DNA from: Jacaranda mimosifolia
Lineage: Eukaryota > Streptophyta > Magnoliopsida > Lamiales > Bignoniaceae
Direction: 5' to 3'
Assembly (NCBI GenBank): GCA_018894105.1
Contig: CM032123.1
Location: 26,265,744-26,329,743, forward strand
Length of the DNA: 64,000 nt
Part shown: positions 1-11,700 of the stretch, one piece after another
Numbering within the stretch: position 1 is the first letter of the stretch
How the letters are laid out: each line of letters starts with the position of its first letter
Notes under the pieces: model-generated
The model's database searches: none
What the model saw: the letters and a program-made list of their open reading frames with translations, nothing else
Told to the model about the DNA's origin: nothing
Made by a program: the position numbers and the translations under genes

Positions 1-606
1 GATCTTAGACTCTTAACCCAATAGATATCCATATTTGAGTGGATCTTATTTACATCTAAAAGGTGGTGCAATTCTCATTAGATTAGAACTCTTCCTTTTG
101 GAGAGACGTGGATAGATAATATTTATCCATATCTAGGAGGATAACTTTCCCTTGTGTGGTATAGACATTATCTATATCTTTTTTGATACTCCCAGTTAGA
201 TTGGACTCTAGGAAGACTCGCCTATAAATAGGTCATCTTCCTAAGAATTTTATACACAACTTGAGTATTCACTCTCTCCATATACTCTCTTCTCTCTCAA
301 TCTTTCTTAGAGTATCACCAAATTGTCTCCAAGGGGTTAAGGTGTGTAAGTTTGTCGAAGCTCTGGTAGTGATCCCACAAAGGGAGTAGAGATTGAGAAA
401 GCTACTTGAGATTAAAGAACATGGAGTCTATACTTGGGAGATGATGAAATCAAGAAACTTGGAGTTTATATGCAATTAGAGGCTTGTAGACGAGCTTTGA
501 TCAAAGGTGGAATTCGCAAAACTTTTGCTGATTAAAATGTAACATTTAACCATCCTTTTTATTCTATATAGATCAAATCATTGTTTATGAGCAATTATTT
601 CCAACA
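1..606 (+). mobile_element. Ty1/copia element A, 5' LTR (truncated by window edge)
   Basis: This stretch aligns over its whole length with 9975-10596, which lies in the 3' LTR of the same element, so the window opens about 17 bases inside the LTR. It ends in CCAACA and is followed at once by a primer-binding site. A TATA box (TATAAATA, about 222-229) lies in a CCTATAAATAGG context and would be the element promoter. The 3' LTR carries a T-rich insertion of about 35 bases near 10222-10257 that is absent here. Confidence 0.9.
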
Positions 607-620
607 ACGGTATCAGAGCC
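607..620 (+). other. Primer-binding site of copia element A
   Basis: Directly after the LTR end the sequence reads ACGGTATCAGAGCC. This is close to TGGTATCAGAGCC, the usual plant retrotransposon primer site complementary to the 3' end of initiator methionine tRNA. It fixes the + orientation of the element. Confidence 0.85.
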
Positions 621-1809
621 AATAGGGTTCGTTCTTGGCTATTGATTTGATCAAATTTCATAAAACTATTTTATGCTTAAAATTTATAATTTTTGAAAGC
701 ATAAAATTTTGACATGAATTTTTCACCATATGCAAATCTTGGCATGTCTATCATGTGGTTAAATTTTGGTGGTAAATAAATAGGCAATTTGAGAGAAAAA
801 TAGAATCTAATTAGATTGAGATTTGTTTTTTTTCCTTAAATTAAAAGTTTCGAACCTAGATTCTTCTTTTTTTTGTAAGTTGTTTAGATTATCTTGTAGA
901 TAAATGAAAGAGGTTTGAAATGATATATTACTCATCAAAAACAGAATTGAAATGAGATAGATATGCTTTTTTGAAGTTTTAGCCTAAAAATTGAATTCCA
1001 AAATTCTTTTGGCTAAAATAGAATTTGTCTTCTGATGATTATTATAATGTTTATATCATATTATAGAATGTGATAAATTATTCAAAAGAATAAATTATGC
1101 ACGTAGAACGAGCATAAGATAAGGTATATATATATTGTTTTTCTTTGACCCAATTATTTCAATATATAAATTTCATTAGGAATTAATCGAAAATATTTTT
1201 TGGGATATTTACGCATAAAGATTGCTTGCAAATATATAAGGGTCAAAATTTTGTTTATGTGCGTATTTGTAAAAATATGCTCTATCTTCCTATGTGGTTG
1301 ATCATTATATGAATTGTTCTACAATGTACTTATGAATTGCATGCTCTATTGCAATCTCAAAATTAATCATATAGAGAAATTAAAATTTCATAAATGTGAT
1401 GTATTGTCTTATGCGTGCATAGACATTGACATTTGGGTGCTCATGTACATTGAGTTTGTTTTAATATTTTGATTACTTATTCATGGATTATTTATTCATA
1501 GGAGACATATTGTGGCAATAATGTTATCCCCAATTTCATTATGATTAGATTGATGTAGTAGGCCTTGGATCAATGTAATATTTTTTAATATTTTTTTGGC
1601 ATGCATTTATTAGACCAATTTATTTTTGATCTGTATTCAATCAATTCTTTTTAAGGGGATATTTTTATCAGCTACCATCATGCCAAATTATCTCATCATG
1701 AAGCACCAAATGTCAATGTAGCTTAAGTGGTGTTATTATTATTTTTTATATATTTACATGATGGCATGCATATTTATTTGGACAATTGTTATTTTATTCA
1801 GGATCAGTA

Positions 1810-4063
1810 TGTTGGAATAGTGCCCCGCAAGCTAATTAGATTGGCATGTAAACTATTTTATTTGTGATACAATCTTCATTGAATGATATTCTTCAAATAT
1901 CCATCTTCATCTTATGCTTATAATTACTTCACTGGCATTTGGTTGAAGCCATTAGATCACACAAGACTATGGGACTTGGTCAGTACACTCGGTGATGATC
2001 ATGAAACAAGTACTACATGGTCATGACCTTAAATCTTCCAAGTCGTAGGATCTTATTAAACAAGGCATCTAAGATATGGATAGAATTGCACTAATGATGC
2101 ATAAATCCAAGAGTTAGGTGTTGCTCCATTTCATGAGCAATACCATATGAGATATGGATGTTTGTTAAAGAACAAGGCACTGAAAGCCCACATCGAGAAT
2201 CCACTAGATAGCCGAAGAGGGGAGTTAATAGTGGCAAGTTCTCCAGCTTACACTAGTGCATATAACTAGTCTTTTGGCCTGAGGATCCATGATAACCTTG
2301 TGTTTAGAGCCTTATGCTTTGACTCTTCCCTGACCATGTAGCAGGTCATTCGGGTGGTGATTAGGTATAAGCTACTTAGACATGGAGGTTTGTGAGATCC
2401 AAAATGGGATCCGACTCTTCGTCATTGTGAAGGGCGAGTACATCTCCTATGTATTCTATGATAATCGATTCCAAGAAATCCTTGCGCAAGTAGTATGACA
2501 ATTTGGAAAGAAAAAAAGTTTCAAAGATGATGTCATAAAGGGGAATCGAACATTGGGAATAGAAACATAGTATCGAGGCTATTAGGGAGCCGACAAATAT
2601 TTTGCCCTAGCCCTCTTTCGGGAGATGTGAGACGAAAGGACTATATTTGCATGGTACACATAAAGCTAGAATGGTTCTCCAAAAGCTTTTATTTCGGCCA
2701 ATTAGTTGGGCTCCATGGGCTTGAGGTTGGACATCAACCATGGAGATTAGGTACTCTTCAACTAATGGAGATTAGTTGAATGGAGTCAATTAGTTTAAAG
2801 GAGTTTAAACTAATATGAATATTTGATACTCTAAAATCAAAAAGAGTTGTGAGCCCATGTCTAATGAATGGTAGAACCTAATGGGTCATACACAAAAGCC
2901 AATTGAAAATCCTAATTGATGAAGGGGAATTTTCTAAGAGTTAGAAAACTCCTACATGACCGATTTGGAGGTTGACCAATTGATATAAGTTGTAGTCATT
3001 TTTTCTTTTTGGCTTGATCAATTTAATTGTTAAATTGATCTAATTAATTCAAGGGGCTAAATTAAGACCATTTAATTAAGGAGTTAATTATTTGGTGCCA
3101 CATGACTATCAATTGGTCAAGTTAACTTAAGGAGTTAAGTTAACAATGTCTTTATTAAAGAGTTAAGCAAATTGACTTAAGGAGTTAAGTCAAAATTAAT
3201 TAATTAAATTACAGAGTTTGATTTAATTAAAATGGAGAATTAATTTTGGAGGAAAAATTCAAATGAAATGTTCATTCAATGTGAATTAAAATTTATTTGG
3301 ATAACATTTCAGGAGATGAATTCAGATTCCAAATGAAATTCAAAATTCAAATTCACATGCCAACTTGCAAGAGCAAGTGGCCAGTCACCTTGAGGAAGGT
3401 GTGATGACACCTTGGCATCACACCATCCTCCCTCTACATATAAATAGAGAGTGTTTATATGGCTGGCCACTCATTCCATGTGAATTAAAAGCAAGAATTA
3501 GATTCTCTCAACTTCCCCCCAAAATCTCAAGTGTTGCCTCATGTGTTGAAGTTTCACTTCTCTTCTTCTCCTACCTCCGAATCAAACCTTCATCCAAGAT
3601 CTTCTTCTCATTATTCTCCAACTAGTATTGAGAGGAAAAGGATTGGGAATTGGTGTGTGGATCTTTATATTAGAGGCAAGACAATTGGATTGCTCGCCTT
3701 TGGAGATCCTCTGTTCCAGGCAGTGAATTTGGAGCAACATTTGGAGGTCTTTCCGAATCCTTTTTGAGCTGAATTTTTTAATGTAGATACCTCAAGGAGT
3801 TGGCATTCGTTTGGTACAAATTTCGCTCAAATCAGAGTTCGTTGGATTGAGAAAAAGTTGCTCGGATTCTACTGTGCCACTGGAAGACAGTTTTCAAGGA
3901 GTTGAGATCTTTTTCCACCTTCCTTTGATTTTCTGAAAATCAACTAATTCTCCTTCCAAATCTGAATCTATAGCATGTTTAGATCCTTGGTGACATGTAT
4001 AGCCTAGTAATTTTGCATTTTTAATTCTTTGATAGTTGGATCTTAGTGCTACATGTGACTTCA
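1810..4063 (+). mobile_element. Solo LTR, family S (2254 bp)
   Basis: The sequence begins TGTTGGAATAGTGCC and ends in TGACTTCA. It is flanked on both sides by the 5-base duplication CAGTA (1805-1809 and 4064-4068). No internal retroelement sequence follows, so this is a solo LTR left by recombination between two LTRs. A TATA box (TATAAATA, about 3439-3446) marks the LTR promoter. The same family occurs in reverse orientation at 41524-43752. The long LTR with TGTTGGAATA at its start recalls long-LTR plant copia lineages, but the lineage is inferred only from the LTR. The short open frames at 3365-3767 are not genes. Confidence 0.85.
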
Positions 4064-6471
4064 CAGTAAATTTTTATTATTCCTTTTAACTCAGTGGGAG
4101 ATGATTACAAGCCTGAGTTGCGAAATTTTTGGTTTTCCTAGGTATAAAAGAGCAATAATTATTTCACTTGGTTCTAGAATAAAATATTAGGCAGTACCAA
4201 TTTGCGCAATTAATTTCATTAATCTTATACCATCTCACCAATTGTAATTTCAAGTCAATCAAATATGAAAAATGGACAGGTTGCCTAATATTGTTGTGAT
4301 TCAGATGCTAACAATCAATGAGCGGATCAAAATTAAGTTTGCACTATAAAATTGTTTAAGCTGCAAACAAGAAAATCTAACCAAAGTGTTTGAGCTCTCT
4401 TTCTGACATGAGTTCACTCTTAAGAAAATGCTCTAATTATCCTCAATCACTATATGAGCATATTCAAGGATAAGTTTTGTTTGTGCTATTAATCATATTT
4501 TTTTTGATAAAATCGCCAAATTGAGGCTGATTATAGATAGTCAAGTAATTGCATTCGTCGCTTATGCTAACTATTAAGATGATGTTGGCACAATCAAGGA
4601 TGAGCTAGACAAAAGCAAATAGCAAAACTAGAACCATAAGTTGATCCAACAAAGTGATGTGTCACTGCAATAATAGAAGCAACTAAAATATCAACAAATG
4701 TTAAGTGCTAACAACTTTCGAGATGGTTTACTTCACTCGTAATAGTACTGAAAGGAAGTTTGACTCTCATAGCTCTATCATTTCTTTGTTTGCTAGTGTT
4801 TTCAATTCTCTCTTTGCTGGATAGAAGATATTGGCAACACCTGGCATATGGATGGAAATTGAGCAAGAATATAGAATATGTTCAAGTATTATGCAACCAT
4901 ATGTCTAGCAATGGGCATGATCTAATTTCTCCAAACTCAAAAATAACTGTGAGCTACTCATTGGAGATGTGGAAAAAGCACTAATTATCCGATATAGTCT
5001 ATTTTGAACTAAAGCACTTATGAGACATTAATTGAGTGTAGTTTGTCCATCTTTCATGTAAGAGACATGTTTTCTTATGAATTGACTCAAGTTAGTATTT
5101 TTAATAGTTCTTCATTTATTTTTTTGGCATGTTAGTTAGGAGAATGACCATAATAGCTAGAGGACGTTGGGTTACTCGCCAAGGACAATCTCGACTTTCA
5201 GAATCTTTTCTAGCAGGAAAGGCCTACTAAAAACTGAAATAGGGTCACTTATCCTCTAACACTAGTCCACTAAAATTGAGCGTAGACTTATGAATGAGAG
5301 ACACTAAATTATGCACTCTATTTCTCTTACTTTCCGTGCTATTAGTTAGTACAACACTTTTCTCTCCAATCAAAAGCACTATGTTTGCCAAAGCGATTTG
5401 GAATGATAGAGAATCAATTGGAGCATGAACATGGAGGTTCAATGTACTAATAGGAAGCGAGTATATCATGTCTAAACAATTTAGAGAAATATTTAAAGAA
5501 AAATAGTGGTGCAAGTTAAGATGTGGCTCCAAATATTTTGCACCAAAATGGGCTTGCTAAAAAAATTGAGGAGTCAAATACTTCTAGTTAAGCTAGATTT
5601 ATAGCGCAAATTGATCTTATCTCACTTGAGGAGATATAATTCTTGGTGGTAGCCTATAGCATGAAAATATGTATCTTCGAATGGATTCTCCAATTTTTGT
5701 AGGATGGTTGCAAGCTGGAATTTTTGGTATGCACCTAAAGGAATTGACATGGTCTGTTCTCACAAGGTGATGAACATCACAAAAAAGATTAAGTCGCATA
5801 AAAAGATTTCCTTTGAGGAAGATTTACTAGATCATATGTGAAGTCTAAATAAATCTTGAGCTATATGAGTTGTTAAATCCTTGAGGAGGTGCTCATTTTT
5901 CTAGCGAAGGTGTTGCTTCTTAAAAGCTCATCCAATAATCGCTGGGAAAGTGGGAGCGACTATAATGTTAATGGGCATATCTCACTAAAACAAAGTACTC
6001 TCAAATTTCACAAATAGGGATGAACATGAAATGTCCCCATCATCTACATGAGATTGAGTAGGCATCCATCATGATCATTGTTTGTAGATGTTGATGAGTT
6101 AAAATGACACTTGTGACTTCACTTATTATTTAAAGTGGATAGTTGATATAAAGGAAAAAGTGAGTCTGATAGCTAACAACAAAATCTAAAGAGCTAGTTG
6201 ATCAGTTTCAAGGTACAAAACCATTATAAATGTGTGGTTTCTTAAGGTCAAAGCATTAAGTGAATGAGTTGATTAACATATGTGAAGCTCAAAGAAGGGT
6301 GAAATATTTTCCCTATGTGGTGAGATTTTTCTCTTTTTGCTATTGCTATCAATTGTCACTACGTTCATCTAAGTTTATCTTAGATGATTTGAATTGACAT
6401 ATCCAAATGAGAAATGATTGAGGAGATCTATGTAGATCATCTGGCAAGTTCAAGTAGTGGGGTAAAAGAAT

Positions 6472-8026
6472 GGGTAAATTGCACAGTGCCCCCCTGTGAT
6501 ATTCAGAATTAGCTGATAACCCCTTATGAAATAAAAATTGGCAAAAAACCCCCTTTGTTTTTTAAAATTATGCAATGAGCACCCCTGGGAAGGAAGGTGT
6601 CATTCACGCGCGTGAGTCTGCGATTTGGCATGTATTTTTATAAGTAAAAAGACAATCATGCCCCTCACTTATCAATCGTTAGATTTTTTTTAAAGAAATC
6701 AATGGTCCAAACTAAATCATATAATATCTTTAAAAAAATAAAAAAATAAGTAATATATTATTACATATACATATAATATAATAGATATATGTATAATATG
6801 TAATCTAATATAATATATATATATATAAATATATATCCCACCCTACCCCAACCCACCGACTACCATGGCAGCCAGTTTTTCATAGCTGTCAGCATTCCAG
6901 CAGCTCATCGTCGGCTGCTGGCGGGAGCAAAAAAAAAATATAAATAAATAAATATGGCGACTGACGGCCACCATCGGCCAAAGCAGCCAGTGGCTAGGCC
7001 TGGCCAGATCCAGATCTGGCTAGACTTGGCCATTATACAAGGTAGCCATGGCTGCCCGTCAACATTGGGGAAGATGGGGGGGGGGGTAAGGCGGGTGGGG
7101 TGGGGGTAATGATATAATATATATATAAATCTATATGTTATATATAATATATTATATAAATTATATATATAATATATAACATATATTATATATAGTCATA
7201 TACAACATATATGTTATATATAATTTTATATATATGCATATATATACATGCTATAATAAATTTATAAATATATATATGTATGTATATTATATGTATATAA
7301 GTATAAATAAAAATTATATTTTATATTTTTTCAAATAATAAATATTAAATAATATTTATAATTATTATATGTGACTATAATTATATATTGTAACTATAAG
7401 TAAAAATATATTATTTAATTTTTATAAATATTATATATTTTTTATTTTGACATATAATAAATACTACTTAATTTGAAATGAAGAAAAAAATTATATATAT
7501 TATATGTATGAATAAAAAACATATATGTTTATATTTATAGATGTACATATATTTTATATGTAACTATAAATAAAAAATATATTATTTAATTTTTAAAAAT
7601 ATTATGTATTATTTAATTTTAAAATAATTAAAGAAAACTTATATATGGATGTATGTGACATGTATAAATAAATAATATATAAGTGTAAAAATTTATACAT
7701 GTACATATATTATATAAGTGTAAAAATTATATTATATTTTTTTTCAAAATTATTATGCATAGACTTATATATGTATACATATTATATATAAGTATAAATA
7801 GAAATATATACCTTTTTTAAATTAATTTGAAATGTATAAAAAATAATTTTATTTAAGGGTAATTTTGTCTTTTTACTATTCAATGAACATCAAACAACAA
7901 TAAGAAGGCTGTTGGGTCAAGTATGCAACGTTCAATTAAACATAGGAAGTTTTTTAGCAATTTTTATTTCACAGGGAGTTGTCAACCAATTCCAAATATC
8001 ACAGGGGGGTACTGTGCAATTTACCC
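6472..8026. mobile_element. Non-autonomous Mutator-like element, family GGGTAAATTGC, copy 1
   Basis: Terminal inverted repeats of about 80 bases begin GGGTAAATTGCACAG at the left and match the reverse complement of the right end closely. The element is flanked by the 9-base duplication GTAAAAGAA (6462-6470 and 8027-8035), the size expected of Mutator-like transposition. The interior is AT-rich with (TA) tracts and a GC-rich core (about 6835-7110) rich in GCCATGG and TGGCC words. No transposase frame is visible. The core resembles 26650-26775, so this copy and the element at 11252-24222 belong to one family. Confidence 0.85.
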
Positions 8027-8539
8027 GTAAAAGAAGATTATTGCTTGAAAAGCTCCATTTGTTGCTTGAGTTGTTATCCAAGTAGTGTTGCTGTCATCGA
8101 GCTGTCTCTTGATAGGCTTAACAATGATCAAATAAGGTCACTAATGGTATGTCAAGATAATGAAGGGATTTGTTTTCTCACTATATATAGATGGTAATAT
8201 GATGGCTATAAGTGACATGAAATGTAGCCACTTGAAAGTAGTTGTCCTTTTGAGATGGACATAGGAGAAGACAATACACACTTGGTGTCTTGACATTGAG
8301 AACATTCAATAGTACACTAGGGTTTACTCTAAGAATAGCCATATATGCATCATGCTAATTCTATTGACACTTCATGGTCATGATTATGTTCTTAGTAGAA
8401 ATGCCTTAAATTTGAAGAAGAAAGAAATACTAGCAAGTATTGTTTAAGTGACCACTGGAGAAAGTTTTGAACTATACTGTGTGTATACTCGACTAGTCTT
8501 TTGCTTAGTAATGGTGAATTGATGTCAAAGTGATGCTTG

Positions 8540-9060
8540 AGGCAAATATTTTGATGTGGTCAAGTGGATCCTAGATGTCTAAGCGAATTGGTCTAAGTTT
8601 GTTGGAGACTATCTAGTTTGATACTTTTAGAGATAATGTATGTTGTGATACATGTCTATGGTGCCATCATTATTTTCTGCGATAATGAAGCTACTTTGTG
8701 TGCTTTGAGCACCTAATTTTATTTGGGTACTAAAGCATACTTATACCAAATATTATTTCATTAATGAGAAGTATTTCACATTGTTCTTGGACATATTTCT
8801 ACAAGCAATGTGATCGCTTAACCTTTTGTTATAGAATTGTTCTCTAAAGGCATATTACATTAATGGGTTATATTGACAAAGATTTATGGCCTGTGAGAAC
8901 ATATTATGATTAATGAGACATGTTTGCGTGCTCATTATGTGTTGGTACTATACTTGTGAAATATGAATGTCACAACGTTTAGATTGACCCACTCACACGG
9001 AAATTGCCTTGGCACTTTGATAGCGAGCAAGATGAGACTTAGAGATCTTTCCGCATAATT
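8540..9060 (+). pseudogene. Relict copia RNase H and pol tail of element A
   Basis: Broken + strand frames here recall the end of a copia polyprotein. They show a VKWIL-like word near 8560, a CDNEAT word near 8677 (compare the copia RNase H motif CDN), and a DPLTRKLP word near 8985 (compare DPLTK near the end of copia pol). Stops and frameshifts occur throughout. The assignment rests on these short motifs and on position just upstream of the 3' LTR. It is a dead remnant. Confidence 0.55.
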
Positions 9061-9957
9061 GAGAGGTATGCAAATGATCGCCTTCACACTTAGAGTAGCG
9101 AGGAAGGTTAAGAAACATGTATGTAACTAAAAGTCGCCTTAGCTTGGAGCTAAGATGAGATCATATTTGATTGATTATGAAGTGTGTCCAACTTCATAAA
9201 GCCTATTTGTAGCCGAACATACGAACGACTAAAAGGCATTTTAGAAGTGTTTGTCTAGTGTTGCGCAAGTCAGGCACTTGAACAGGGACTAGACTAAAGT
9301 TTGTATGATGTTAAGAGTATGACATGCCCAAATTGAGTAGGAGCTCCATCATAACATATATTCATACTACATGTGCTTTGCAACGACCTTTGAATGAGAG
9401 TAGCTGAATGGGTCCCTACTTCGTCATTGTGTGAGCCCTTATTATTTTTATACCCTTGGGAACTCTGGACCATGCCATGAAGTGTAAGCTTGATGATACT
9501 ACTTTAGCATACCTCCAATGGCCATGACTAATCCAATCTATCGAAGCATGACTAGGAAAGCTATCAAGACCAAGCGAATTGGCATGAGTGGCCGAGGAAA
9601 AACTAAAGTTGGTAGCACACTCTTGTCCTATGGCTTATAGGCCGATCGACTAAGTTAGAAGCGTTTGACATAGTCGTGAGCATAGATACATAGTGGAAAG
9701 AGTCAAGCATGCTCTACTTGATATTGAAGGATCAAAGATGCTTGGTCTAGTGTGGCCACATAGTTTAGGGTATATAGCGAGTTTTTGGAGTTGTAAGGTT
9801 ATTTTAATTTGGTGATGGCTTAATATGACTCTCCTCACTTGTTCTCTTCTCACTTGGTTGGATGCCTTATTCCTTGTATGAAAGAAAATATGTGAGATTG
9901 AGAAATATTATGAGTATGAAGCTCGAGGAGATGAGTCAAATAGGTCTAAGTCATAGA

Positions 9958-10596
9958 TGTTACAAATTGGGTCCGATCTTGGACTCTTGACCCAATAGAC
10001 ATCTATATTTGAGTGGATCTTATCTACATATAGAAGAAGTTGCAGTTTTTATTGGATTAGAACTTTCCCTTTTGGAGAGATGTGGATTGATAATACTTAT
10101 CCATATCTAGGAGGATAACTCTCTCTTGTGTGAAATAAACATTATCTATATGTTTTTTTATACTCTTAGTTGATTGGATTATTGGAAGACCTGCTTATAA
10201 ATATGTCATCTTCCTAAGGGTTTTATACACAACCCTTTTTTTTTTTTTAATAATTGTTTTATACACAACTTGAGTATTCACTTTTTCCATATACTCTCTC
10301 CATATTCTTCTTTTTCAATCTTTCTTGGAGTATCACCAAATTGTCTCCAAGGGTTTAAGGTGGGTAAGTTTGTGAAAGCTCTGGTAGCGATCCCATGAGG
10401 AGTAAAGAACATGGAGTTTATACTTGGGAGATGATCGAATCAAGAAATTTGGAGTATATATGCAGTAAGAGGCTTGTAGACGAGCTTTGAACAAAGATGG
10501 TATTTGTGAAACTTCCGCTGATTAAAAGTTAACATCAAACCATCAATTTTATTCTATATGAATCAAATAATTATTTATGTACAATTATTTCCAACA
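9958..10596 (+). mobile_element. Ty1/copia element A, 3' LTR
   Basis: It begins TGTTACAAATTGGG and ends TTCCAACA, so it has TG...CA ends. From 9975 it aligns to 1-606. A TATA-like TATAAATA (about 10196-10203) matches the position of that in the 5' LTR. It contains a partial duplication of GTTTTATACACAAC separated by a T tract, which the other LTR lacks. The target-site duplication cannot be tested because the left end is outside the window. The LTRs differ at many sites, so the insertion is old. Confidence 0.9.
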
Positions 10597-11242
10597 CTAT
10601 GAATCTTTCTTTATATAGACTGGTGGATCAATCTTAAAAAGGTTGTACTTTGAGACTTAATAGGTCAAGCGACTAGGGTCATAACTCTTTATTTGTTGGG
10701 CTGCATGTAACATGGCTATAAGTCCTTATTAGGCTACAAACCATTCTTGTCCCATTTACTTAGCTACGAATAGCTTGGCCCATGAGTTGAGTTCTACCAT
10801 TATGATGTCTATTTAAGAAAAAATTTATAAATCAAATGTATGCTATGTGTACGACGATTGGGGATGGGGAGTTATTCAATTCTTTTAAAACTCTTTATAT
10901 GGTAAATATAATAATTTATACATGATAAGGGATGGGGACGGAGTTATTTCATTCAATATTAATCCACCACTTTGTGTGTATATATATATATATATTAAAT
11001 TAATTTAAATGTGAAAGAATAATGCTATAATCTTGAAATAGAGAAAGTGCATGTCATATATCCCAAAATTGTAAATGAAAAATATAATTAGCCATGAATA
11101 ATATTGTTAGTGTTTCACAATGATAGATATTTAGAAAACTTGCTAGTTTAGAAGTTTCACAAGACATGTTACATGTTTGCATTGCCACCTCTGGGGATGT
11201 CTGCATTTGGATTATCTAAATATGAACAAGTAAATTCCTGCA
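10597..11242. other. Non-coding stretch between elements
   Basis: No gene, LTR or inverted-repeat element was recognised here. There is a short (TA)n tract near 10978-10994. The sequence is probably older degenerate repeat or host intergenic DNA. Confidence 0.4.
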
Positions 11243-11700
11243 TTTCAAGTAAGGGAAAATTGCAATGAACCCACTATGATCGTCGAAATAGGCACAAAAC
11301 CTTCTTGTCAAAAAAAATATATATAAATAACATTCTTACATTTTTAAAAATCATGCAACAAGCACCCTGAAAAAGTTAGTGCAGGTCACACGTGGCGCGT
11401 GCAACTTGATATGTATTTTTATGCATAAAAATATAATTTACCCTTACTTATCAACCATTAAATTTTTTTAATGATCCAAATTGCATTATATTATCTATTT
11501 TAAAAAATATTAAAAAATATATATATTACCATATATAACATAATACATACATATAATTTATATAATTTGATATATATATAATCATGTAATATGTATATGC
11601 CCAGCCCCCCTCATCTCCCCACCCTACCACACTGACTGGCAGCCTGACAGCCGATGCTATGGTTGCAAGCAGCCTGCCAGCCCGCGGTGGCCGTAGCTGT

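Larger units (their letters stand above)
607..9957 (+). mobile_element. Decayed interior of copia element A
   Basis: This is the internal region between the two LTRs of element A. No frame longer than about 95 codons remains, and none of the short frames looks like a real gene. The region holds a solo LTR (1810-4063) and a Mutator-like element (6472-8026), each with its own target-site duplication, so the original interior is about 5.5 kb. Near the 3' end (8540-9060) there are copia RNase H remnants. In 621-1804, 4069-6461 and 9061-9957 I see only degenerate retroelement-like or unassignable AT-rich DNA. No convincing polypurine tract is visible before 9958. Confidence 0.75.

Noticed and set aside
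3365..3767. Open frames on + strand
   Set aside because: They fall wholly inside a solo LTR and lack any known domain.
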